Shown here: piece after piece, positions 1-5,670 of the stretch
Layout of the letters: the number at the start of each line of letters is the position of its first letter
Numbering within the stretch: the stretch's first letter is position 1
Assembly (NCBI GenBank): GCA_964250765.1
Contig: CAXUHF010000179.1
Location: 1-8,749 of the forward strand
Reading direction: 5' to 3'
Source of the DNA: JBBQVS01 sp964250765
GTDB lineage: Bacteria > Chloroflexota > Ktedonobacteria > Ktedonobacterales > Ktedonobacteraceae
DNA length: 8,749 nucleotides
The notes under the pieces: model-generated
What the model was told of the DNA's origin: nothing
The model's database searches: none
What the model saw: the letters and a program-made list of their open reading frames with translations, nothing else
Position numbers and translations under genes: made by a program

Positions 1-88
1 TTTTTATTACCACACACTAATCTCTATTTTGTTTTGTGTTTTTTATTCTTCACCAAAAAAAAAACACACAACACATCATTGCTATTCG
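1..88. repeat. AT-rich low-complexity leader with imperfect A/T hairpin
   Basis: This stretch is dominated by T-runs and A-runs. Positions 31-44 and 59-72 form a 14-bp inverted repeat with one mismatch and a 14-nt loop. The stem is almost entirely A:T apart from a few G:C pairs. It lies directly after the stop codon of the minus-strand oxidoreductase gene, so it could help end that transcript. It lacks a GC-rich core, so an ordinary intrinsic terminator is not supported. Its character resembles the low-complexity flanks of the two assembly gaps in this window, so low-quality contig-end sequence is also possible. Confidence 0.3.
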
Positions 89-886
89 TTATTTTCCTGA
101 TCGGCTATCACGCCACTGCACGAGCTTCTTGATTTCGTCGAAGTCCCAGGGAGCCTCCATACCGAGAATAAGATGCGTTACACCAGCTTTGACGAGGGCA
201 TCGCGTGCCTCATCGGAGTCACCTTTACTGGTGCCAGCGGTGCGCTCGATATCCTGTGGATTGCGTCCGACCTCTTTACACCAACCATCCAAAACTTCCA
301 TTTTGTGAGCGATGGTCGCTGCATCCCCAAAGCCATGCCACAAGTCGGCGTATTGGGCGGTGAAGCGTAGCGTCTTTTTCTCGCCACCCCCACCAATCAA
401 AATAGGAATGGTTGAGCGTACTGGCTTAGGCACATCGACTTCCCAGCGATGCTTGATGATTGGAAGAGCTTCACCAAGTGCATTAAGGCGGCTACCGGCA
501 GTACCAAAGTCATAGCCATACTCTTTGTAGTCGCGTTCAAACCAGCCTGCACCAATACCCAGGATAACACGACCATTACTAATATGATCGATGGTTTTGA
601 GCATATCGGCGAGCAAGGACGGGTTGCGATAGCTATTGCAGGTCACAAGTGTACCAATCGTGGCACGATGTGTTAGCGTTGCCATTGCTGTAAGCAACGT
701 CAGGCCCTCAAAGTGGTTGCCCTGTGGATCACCATAGAGCGGAAAGAAATGGTCCCAGTTCCAGATACTATCAACACCGAGGTCTTCAAAGCGTCGTACC
801 GCATCAGCATAATCCTGATAGCTTGTATGTTGGGGATGCATCTGGACACCCACACGTAGTGGATGATGAGTTGATTGCTGTGTCAC
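89..886 (-). CDS. LLM-class F420-dependent oxidoreductase (short form, 265 aa)
   Basis: Luciferase-like TIM-barrel flavin/F420 oxidoreductase, expected to be cytosolic. Residues 11-15 (RVGVQ) form the first barrel strand. WNWDHFFPLYGD at 42-53 is the conserved early substrate/cofactor segment. GTLVTCNSYRNPSLLADM at 78-95, ISNGRVILGIGAGW at 102-115 and IPILIGGGGEKKTL at 160-173 are family hallmarks. These motifs favour an F420-type enzyme over bacterial luciferase, but substrate and cofactor are inferred. The 265-aa length is at the short end for the family: the linker between the barrel helix near 140-150 and the GGGGE motif is compact, with only about 15 residues after W148. The start is GTG at 884-886. 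The next in-frame ATG (residue 16) would remove the first beta strand, so GTG is preferred although its ribosome site is weak (purine-rich AAGAAAAGAGA about 10-20 nt upstream). A palindrome lies 38-74 bp upstream. A second LLM gene sits about 4 kb away on the other strand. Confidence 0.9.
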   Translation of the reverse strand: MTQQSTHHPLRVGVQMHPQHTSYQDYADAVRRFEDLGVDSIWNWDHFFPLYGDPQGNHFEGLTLLTAMATLTHRATIGTLVTCNSYRNPSLLADMLKTIDHISNGRVILGIGAGWFERDYKEYGYDFGTAGSRLNALGEALPIIKHRWEVDVPKPVRSTIPILIGGGGEKKTLRFTAQYADLWHGFGDAATIAHKMEVLDGWCKEVGRNPQDIERTAGTSKGDSDEARDALVKAGVTHLILGMEAPWDFDEIKKLVQWRDSRSGK

Positions 887-1368
887 TGTTGGCTACGTCT
901 CTTTTCTTAATGAAGAATATCGTCAAAATATGCCAGGCAAAGAATGTTTGGCATATTTTGATTATGGCATCTACCCGTGTGCTTACGCAAGGGTTACTCG
1001 TGTTACTATGCATTTTTTATAACGTTGAGAATAGAATAGCAGGTATTTTCAGGGACGAAGAAAGCTAATTCTAGAGTAGTGAAGTTGTTCTAGCCAAAAT
1101 GTACAGTTTAAGGAAGATTTAATGTTAGTACGGTAGTGTGTAGACGATTTGTGGGGTACACCGCGAGAAGTATATAGACTACTAATGATGCACCTACTAT
1201 TTAAAAAGCATCGTTCTCGTACTTCACCTAAAACATTGTGTTTAACAAGTCTAGTACCTAATTTTCTCGGTATCATAGAGTGCAAACGGGGTGTATGCAT
1301 TCATGTGCAGATGAAAACGCAACGCTATTTTTGAACAGTTGTCTCACTCCGGTTAGGTTGTATAACTA
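887..1368. other. 480-bp intergenic region without a convincing gene
   Basis: This region separates the divergent LLM oxidoreductase (minus) and membrane hydrolase (plus) genes. Apart from the palindrome at 924-960 I see nothing firm in it. Short open frames of up to about 110 codons on either strand lack family resemblance and a good ribosome site, and their residue composition looks random. No tRNA-like clover or strong GC-rich terminator is visible. It probably holds promoters for both flanking genes. No sigma70-like -35/-10 pair is good enough to assign. Confidence 0.5.
924..960. promoter_or_regulatory. Perfect 12-bp inverted repeat, candidate operator upstream of LLM gene
   Basis: CAAAATATGCCA (924-935) is repeated exactly as its reverse complement TGGCATATTTTG (949-960), with a 13-nt spacer. 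It lies 38-74 bp upstream of the GTG start of the minus-strand LLM oxidoreductase, where promoter elements would be. On the minus strand a TTGACG hexamer overlaps the near edge, but no good -10 follows at the right distance. A binding site for a dimeric repressor is the simplest reading. A hairpin in the 5' leader RNA is the alternative. No regulator gene is adjacent. Confidence 0.45.
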
Positions 1369-3294
1369 ATGGATACTCCTGAAAATAATGCTTCGCGCAG
1401 TGCAGACCAATTTCAGCGATCAGAGAAGAGTTTTGAACCAGTAGAGACGGAAAGTAGCGATCTGTTCTTACGGCCTGAGACCGGTAGACAGAATGTTCCG
1501 CCACTGTTTAATCTTCCGTCTACAACAGGCCGACAAAGTGTTCCATCGTTGTTAAAATTGCCAACAACTGGTAGACAGCCTGCGCTACCAACGCTACCAG
1601 AGACTCCCAGATCGTCTTTATCAGCATATCGGACTCCGATAACAAACGAGTCAGCACGTATCCAGCCTTCTACTACGCCAGGTAGCTTACAAGCTCAACC
1701 TATCATACCTCAAAAACGAGGGTCTTCAAAGCTGGATAAAGGAACTCCATTTATCGCAGTTATTTTTAATATACTTGTTATTGCAGCTGTCCTATGGCTG
1801 TCACAGAATAGAACTCTTCTTCCTACGACAACACAGAAGAGTACTTCATCTACGCAGAGTGGTACAGCAGCACCTGCGCTCAACAGTATTACCAATAATA
1901 AAACTATTTCGCCATTCATTTTTGGCACAAACATGGCACTCTTTCACGATAATGATGAACCTCTTCTCAATTCAGAAGCTGCACGTCAGCAACTTAAAAA
2001 TATTGGCGTCCGCATCATCCGTATGCCAACCCGTGCCACTCTCAACCCGCAAACAGAGGTGAAAGCGGCACAAGCAATCAAAGACATAGGTGCGGCCCCA
2101 TTGATTGTTATAAGTGGACCGGAGTTTAAAGGTGGTTCGCTTCTGGAAAACGATCAGAATACGCTTAACTTGCTTATGCCAGTTTTTGGTAATGAGCCTG
2201 TTTACTTCGAGTTTGGTAATGAATCGGATTTAAATGGTGTCAATGCGCAACAATATGCGACGGCTTGGAATGAGGTTGTTCCAGCACTTAAAGAAACGTT
2301 TCCTAACGCTCGCTTTATCGCACCTGACAATTATCAGTTTTCGCGCCGCTATCTCAAGACTTTTTTGCAATTAGCACAGCCAAGACCAGATGGTATTAGC
2401 TGGCACGAATACACCTGTAGCGTTAACTGGACTGCCGACTTCTGCCTTTCTTTGCTCGATGGGTGGCCTATCCATTTCGCACAAGCCCGTGCTGCGATGA
2501 AAGAGGCCATTGGGACCGAACTACCAATCTGGATTACGGAATGGAACTATTCTTCCGATCAGCAAGTAAACAATGGTCAACCAGTTGCAGATGGCAAATA
2601 TAATAACCCAACCTTTATGCGCGATTGGACAACAAAGGCGATGAATCTGCTGATAGAAAATCGTATATTTGCTTCTATGCAGTACTTCGCCACCAATTTG
2701 CCCATGCCTCTTATTGTTAAAGATCAGATTGGCTCAGAGGGCGCGATTTTTCAGCAGGAGTATAAAAAGGTTATGGTGCAAGGCTATACTCCGCCACAAA
2801 TGACTATCAGTGAGCCACCCGCGACATCCCCGAAAAATACAAACTTGACGTTTTCATTTAAGGATGGCACGGTTGATGGCTGGAACACTATTGGAGGAGG
2901 TATTACCCCACCTGTCATTAGTACCACAAGAGCATTTGTTGGAACTCATTCGATGAAAGTAACTCTAAATAATGCGAGTGAGGATAACTATCCGCTTATT
3001 AACGTGCCACGAAATCAATTGCCAACCGTGCCAAAGGCGGGGCAAATGATCAATGCATATATCTATGTGGACAACAAAGCTGCTCTCGTAAACGCGAAAG
3101 TCTTTGTGACTGATTCTAACAATGCCTTTCATTTTTCTGGTGAAATCACCTTGACTCCTGGTCAATGGGATAGGATTTGGTATGCGCTACCTGTAAACTT
3201 TAACAGTCAAGTCGCTGGAGTTGGCATACAGTTCTATACATCGCGTCCTGGTGTCAGCAGTGATGTGTATATTGGTGGAGTTAACTGGAACTAA
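1369..3294 (+). CDS. Membrane-anchored clan-A glycoside hydrolase-like protein with C-terminal beta-sandwich
   Basis: A 641-aa single-pass membrane protein, predicted N-inside with an outside catalytic part. Residues 1-124 are Ser/Thr/Pro/Gln-rich and probably disordered, with three TGRQ-type repeats at 37-80. A hydrophobic helix spans about 126-145, preceded by a K/R-rich stretch (115-124). A Thr/Ser linker runs to about 172. Residues 178-470 resemble a clan GH-A (beta/alpha)8 barrel: FGTN at 185-188, RIIRMP at 215-220, FEFGNESD at 280-287 with the expected acid/base N284-E285, SWHEY at 344-348, and WITEWNYS at 388-395 with candidate nucleophile E391. C350 and C359 could form an extracellular disulfide. 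Residues 493-641 (FSFKDGTVDGW onward) look like a galactose-binding-type beta-sandwich or carbohydrate-binding module. I cannot assign a GH family (39-, 51- or 79-like are options) or a substrate. The ribosome site is weak (TTAGG, about 10 nt before the ATG). The gene is followed 15 bp after its stop by a long inverted repeat. Confidence 0.8.
   Translation: MDTPENNASRSADQFQRSEKSFEPVETESSDLFLRPETGRQNVPPLFNLPSTTGRQSVPSLLKLPTTGRQPALPTLPETPRSSLSAYRTPITNESARIQPSTTPGSLQAQPIIPQKRGSSKLDKGTPFIAVIFNILVIAAVLWLSQNRTLLPTTTQKSTSSTQSGTAAPALNSITNNKTISPFIFGTNMALFHDNDEPLLNSEAARQQLKNIGVRIIRMPTRATLNPQTEVKAAQAIKDIGAAPLIVISGPEFKGGSLLENDQNTLNLLMPVFGNEPVYFEFGNESDLNGVNAQQYATAWNEVVPALKETFPNARFIAPDNYQFSRRYLKTFLQLAQPRPDGISWHEYTCSVNWTADFCLSLLDGWPIHFAQARAAMKEAIGTELPIWITEWNYSSDQQVNNGQPVADGKYNNPTFMRDWTTKAMNLLIENRIFASMQYFATNLPMPLIVKDQIGSEGAIFQQEYKKVMVQGYTPPQMTISEPPATSPKNTNLTFSFKDGTVDGWNTIGGGITPPVISTTRAFVGTHSMKVTLNNASEDNYPLINVPRNQLPTVPKAGQMINAYIYVDNKAALVNAKVFVTDSNNAFHFSGEITLTPGQWDRIWYALPVNFNSQVAGVGIQFYTSRPGVSSDVYIGGVNWN
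1477..1608 (+). repeat. Three TGRQ-x-VP-x-L protein repeats in the cytoplasmic head
   Basis: Within the membrane hydrolase-like protein, residues 37-50 (ETGRQNVPPLFNLP), 52-65 (TTGRQSVPSLLKLP) and 66-80 (TTGRQPALPTLPETP) form a roughly 14-15 residue tandem repeat. Each begins with TGRQ and continues with a Pro/Leu-rich stretch. The segment precedes the single membrane helix and is therefore predicted to be cytoplasmic. The repetition is clear in the translation. A role as linear binding motifs is inference. Confidence 0.7.
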
Positions 3295-3308
3295 GCAAGA
3301 GAGCAACG

Positions 3309-3463
3309 TCAGCAAATAAAGAGAAGTTGGGGGGGGGGGGGGGGGGGTTGGTAATGCAGAGAAAGAGAGAGAAAAAATATANNNNNNNNNNATCATCCGC
3401 CTTCTCGCCCTCAGCCCCCCCCCCCCCCCACCCCCCCCCCCCCCACTTCTCTTTATTTGCTGA
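3309..3463. terminator. Perfect 19-bp inverted repeat spanning an assembly gap; probable terminator hairpin
   Basis: Left arm 3309-3327 (TCAGCAAATAAAGAGAAGT) and right arm 3445-3463 are exact reverse complements. The left arm begins 15 bp after the stop codon of the membrane hydrolase gene. The outer part pairs an A-rich upstream tract with a T-rich downstream tract (CTTTATTTGC), as in bidirectional intrinsic terminators. Between the arms lie G19 (3329-3347), a purine-rich stretch, ten N (3382-3391), then C15-A-C14 (3415-3444). The G/C tracts would extend the stem if real, but their length and position next to the gap suggest sequencing artefact. The true loop is unknown. Confidence 0.55.
3382..3391. 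other. Assembly gap (ten N)
   Basis: Ten consecutive N, a round number typical of a placeholder for a gap of unknown true length. The flanks (roughly 3329-3381 and 3392-3444) are homopolymeric or low-complexity and should not be trusted as genomic sequence. Confidence 0.95.
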
Positions 3464-3544
3464 AGAAAAAAATTCTTAGCTGATATACTTTTGTGATAGC
3501 ATAGGAGTACACAAAATATTCTTAATGTTTATGTATTGTTGGAT

Positions 3545-3559
3545 AGTGAAAAGTTCACT
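3545..3559. promoter_or_regulatory. AGTGAA-AAG-TTCACT palindrome, candidate operator before Gfo/Idh gene
   Basis: A perfect 6-bp inverted repeat with a 3-nt spacer lies 21 bp before the ATG of the Gfo/Idh/MocA gene. A third copy of the half-site AGTGAA follows at 3564-3569, running into the ribosome site. A weak sigma70-like pair upstream (TTGTGA at 3491-3496, AATATT at 3515-3520, 18-bp spacer) would place the palindrome in the early transcribed region. A repressor acting as a roadblock would fit. All of this is inferred from sequence shape. Confidence 0.35.
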
Positions 3560-3580
3560 TTGTAGTGAAGGAAAAAATGT

Positions 3581-4585
3581 ATGCAGTCGAGCCAATCTCC
3601 TAGCCCTATTCGGTGGGGCATTCTTAGTGCCGCGAACATTGGTGTGAAGTCGGTTGCACCTGCAATCCGGGCGTCCTCAAATGGACGATTAGTCGCGGTT
3701 GCAAGCCGTGATGTACAGCGTGCGAAGGACCTTTATTCGTTTGCTCCCGAAGTGCAGATTTATGACAATTACGAACAAATATTGAATGATCCAAACATCG
3801 ACGCCGTGTATATTCCTCTTCCTAATGGTCTGCATGCCGAATGGACGCTGCAAGCACTCCAGGCGGGCAAACATGTGCTGTGCGAGAAACCAATGTCGGT
3901 AACAGCGCGTGAAGGCAAAATTATGCTGGATGCGGCACAGACACATAATGTCTTTCTGATGGAAGCGTTCATGTATCGGTTTCATCCGCAGATTATATGG
4001 GCAATTGAGCAAGCTAACGCGGGACTTGTGGGACCTGTGCGCCTTGTACGAGCTTCGTTCTCGTTCGACATTCGTTCGCGTCCCGACGATATACGTTTAA
4101 AGCCTGAGTTAGCAGGGGGCGCGTTAATGGATGTTGGTAGCTATACTGTCAACGTTTGTCGAGCAGTGTATGGACAAGCACCTCTTGTTGTCGCGGCACG
4201 AGTGCATACGACGAGTCAGATCGGTGTAGATATGGCGACAAATGCTGTACTTGATTTTGGCGAGGGACGCTTTGGCATGATAGATTGTAGTTTTGAATTA
4301 CCAACACGCCAAATGGTAGAAATTATTGGCGAGGCTGGTACGCTCACTATTCCTGTACCGTTTACTCCTGGGAACATAGAGGCGGTTATTCTCATCATCA
4401 AGAATGGCGAACTGACCGAGAAAAGCTTTGATCGTGTCGATCAATATCAGCTTCAGGTAGAGCATTTCGCTAACTGCATTTCCACCGGACAAGAACCATC
4501 GTTCCGTCTTAGCGAAACGCTAGAGAACACAGCAACCATCGAGGCAATCTATCAGGCCGCCGGTCATGACTGGCCTATGATGTAG
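3581..4585 (+). CDS. Gfo/Idh/MocA-family NAD(P)-dependent oxidoreductase
   Basis: A 334-aa cytosolic dehydrogenase of usual family length. The N-terminal Rossmann domain (about 10-130) starts with IRWGILSAANIG (10-21), a variant of the GxGxxA dinucleotide loop. It includes AVYIPLPNGLHAEWTLQALQ (75-94) and the signature CEKP at 101-104, with K103 the expected catalytic or hydride-site lysine. The C-terminal alpha/beta domain carries EAFMYRFHPQ (128-137) and AGGALMDVGSY (178-188). Tyr188 stands where many members have the catalytic His, as in the glucose-fructose oxidoreductase, xylose dehydrogenase and dimeric dihydrodiol dehydrogenase branch. A sugar or a trans-dihydrodiol-like substrate is therefore likely, but not decidable. 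The start is supported by GAAGGA at 3567-3572, about 8 nt upstream. The ATG at 3577 is in another frame and too close to that site. A long inverted repeat begins 3 bp after the stop. Confidence 0.93.
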   Translation: MQSSQSPSPIRWGILSAANIGVKSVAPAIRASSNGRLVAVASRDVQRAKDLYSFAPEVQIYDNYEQILNDPNIDAVYIPLPNGLHAEWTLQALQAGKHVLCEKPMSVTAREGKIMLDAAQTHNVFLMEAFMYRFHPQIIWAIEQANAGLVGPVRLVRASFSFDIRSRPDDIRLKPELAGGALMDVGSYTVNVCRAVYGQAPLVVAARVHTTSQIGVDMATNAVLDFGEGRFGMIDCSFELPTRQMVEIIGEAGTLTIPVPFTPGNIEAVILIIKNGELTEKSFDRVDQYQLQVEHFANCISTGQEPSFRLSETLENTATIEAIYQAAGHDWPMM

Positions 4586-4656
4586 AGGTGAGTGGATATA
4601 TTGTGGACGGCATAACGGGGGGGGGCGAATGGAGTTAATAGGGAGGAAATAATAAA

Positions 4657-4666
4657 NNNNNNNNNN
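4657..4666. other. Assembly gap (ten N)
   Basis: Ten N inside the second long inverted repeat, probably a placeholder of arbitrary length. The right flank (about 4667-4712) contains a near copy of the Tn5/Nextera mosaic end and should be treated as possible adapter carry-over. Confidence 0.95.
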
Positions 4667-4680
4667 TTTTTTGGTCTCAT

Positions 4681-4702
4681 CTATCTCTGGTTATACACAT
4701 CT
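4681..4702 (-). other. Near-match to Tn5/Nextera mosaic-end adapter
   Basis: Positions 4681-4688 (CTATCTCT) and 4692-4702 (TATACACATCT) match the two parts of the 19-nt mosaic-end reverse complement with one mismatch, separated by a 3-nt insertion. The longest exact match is TTATACACATCT (4691-4702). It lies between an assembly gap and a C-tract. Library adapter contamination is the likeliest source. A chance match is much less likely given the 18 of 19 aligned identities. Confidence 0.6.
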
Positions 4703-4756
4703 TTCACCCCCCTCCACAATATATCCACTCACACACAATAAGAGGAGGAGATATTC

Positions 4757-5647
4757 ATGCCACAGGTCGAATTTGGTTTTATGTTGCGACAGAAAAATGA
4801 GCCAGGACATTCCTGGCAGGACTTGATTGCTCATAATCATACTTCTATTCACGCACTTACATCGGGCTTTAGCACGCTATGGGTTGAAGATCACCTGCAA
4901 TGGGAGATGACCGACACGCTTGAATGCCTCACTACGCTCAGCTATCTCGCGGCGAGCTATCCACAATTTAAGGTCGGCACACTTGTCCTGTCGCAGTCGT
5001 ACCGCAATCCCGCATTATTGGCAAAGATGATGGCAACACTACAAGCGTTGTCTAATGGGCGTATTATCCTGGGCCTTGGTGCTGGTTGGAAGGAAGATGA
5101 ATATCTTTCGTATAACTATCCTTTTCCGACGACGAAAACACGTATGGAGCAACTAGAGGAAGCCGTTCAGCTTATCCGTATGATGTGGACGGCACCACAA
5201 CCGGCTACATTTGAAGGCAAGCAGTATGTGGTACGGAACGCTTATTGTGTTCCGCAACCATCACCTGCAATTCCGCTCTTGATTGGAGGCGGTGGAGAAC
5301 ATCGCACACTCGCACTTGTTGCTCGCTATGCCGATTGGTGGAACTTCAATTCTTGCACCGTTGAGGAATACAACCATAAGCTTTCGATTCTCAAGCAGCA
5401 TTGTACTGAAGTAGGACGCGATTTTTCTGAAATTACGCTGACGTATCTTGGTACGGTGAGTGTTTCTGAAGACTCAACAAAAGTGCAGCGTAATCCGAGC
5501 AAGCACTTTATCGCGGGCAATGCCGAAGAGGTGACACAGGAACTACAACGCTTTCGGGATATCGGCGTGTCACACTTCATCTTTCGTTTCCTCGATCATG
5601 AAACAATCGAACATTTTGTGGCACGCGTCATCCCGAATTTCGTGTAG
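4757..5647 (+). CDS. LLM-class F420-dependent oxidoreductase (296 aa)
   Basis: A second luciferase-like TIM-barrel oxidoreductase, expected to be cytosolic and to use F420 or a flavin. Residues 4-8 (VEFGF) form strand 1. LWVEDHLQW at 41-49 is the early active-site segment. GTLVLSQSYRNPALLAKM (74-91), LSNGRIILGLGAGWKEDEY (98-116) and IPLLIGGGGEHRTL (172-185) are hallmark motifs. Residues 148-171 include FEGKQYVVRNA, an insertion segment common in longer family members and absent from the paralogue at 89-886. Near the C-terminus, FIAGNAEEVTQELQRFRDIGVSHFIF (251-276) is the usual closing part of the barrel. The start is well fixed by AGGAGG at 4743-4748, 8 nt before the ATG. The gene follows the Gfo/Idh gene on the same strand, but with a long inverted repeat between them, so it may have its own promoter. 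It converges with the lactonase gene, 15 bp from stop to stop. The substrate is unknown. Confidence 0.92.
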   Translation: MPQVEFGFMLRQKNEPGHSWQDLIAHNHTSIHALTSGFSTLWVEDHLQWEMTDTLECLTTLSYLAASYPQFKVGTLVLSQSYRNPALLAKMMATLQALSNGRIILGLGAGWKEDEYLSYNYPFPTTKTRMEQLEEAVQLIRMMWTAPQPATFEGKQYVVRNAYCVPQPSPAIPLLIGGGGEHRTLALVARYADWWNFNSCTVEEYNHKLSILKQHCTEVGRDFSEITLTYLGTVSVSEDSTKVQRNPSKHFIAGNAEEVTQELQRFRDIGVSHFIFRFLDHETIEHFVARVIPNFV

Positions 5648-5670
5648 GAATAGATAGCCCTGCTATTTCC
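5647..5670. terminator. Small hairpin between convergent genes, weak bidirectional terminator candidate
   Basis: ATAGC (5654-5658) and GCTAT (5662-5666) form a 5-bp stem with a 3-nt loop. Outer GGAA/TTCC (5647-5650 and 5667-5670) could pair across a 3-nt bulge. It overlaps both stop codons of the convergent LLM and lactonase genes. The stem is short and has no T-tract, so support is weak. It is listed because there are only 15 bp in which termination signals could lie outside the genes. Confidence 0.2.

Larger units (their letters stand above)
4588..4732. terminator. Perfect 20-bp inverted repeat spanning a second assembly gap
   Basis: GTGAGTGGATATATTGTGGA at 4588-4607 is matched exactly in reverse complement at 4713-4732. 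The left arm starts 3 bp after the stop codon of the Gfo/Idh gene. The interior holds G9 (4617-4625), a purine-rich stretch, ten N (4657-4666), a T-run, and a C6 tract (4707-4712) directly inside the right arm. No U-tract follows the right arm, so a classical intrinsic terminator is less clear than at the first gap. A strong stem-loop that blocks polymerases is the common factor. Interior bases are suspect. Confidence 0.5.

Noticed and set aside
724..1068. 114-codon plus-strand frame overlapping the LLM gene start
   Set aside because: Half of it is antisense to a confident gene. It has no ribosome site and no recognisable protein character.
1049..1300. 83-codon minus-strand frame in the gene-poor stretch
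   Set aside because: Its composition looks random and no family match or Shine-Dalgarno site is evident. It is not enough to call a gene.
3329..3347. G19 tract as a possible G-quadruplex or phase-variable homopolymer
   Set aside because: It sits beside an assembly gap with a mirrored C-tract on the other side, which fits sequencing signal loss better than biology. It is also outside any coding region.
3187..3396. Minus-strand frame with a proline run crossing the first gap
   Set aside because: Its poly-proline comes from translating the G tract, it crosses N bases, and it overlaps the end of the hydrolase gene. It is an artefact.
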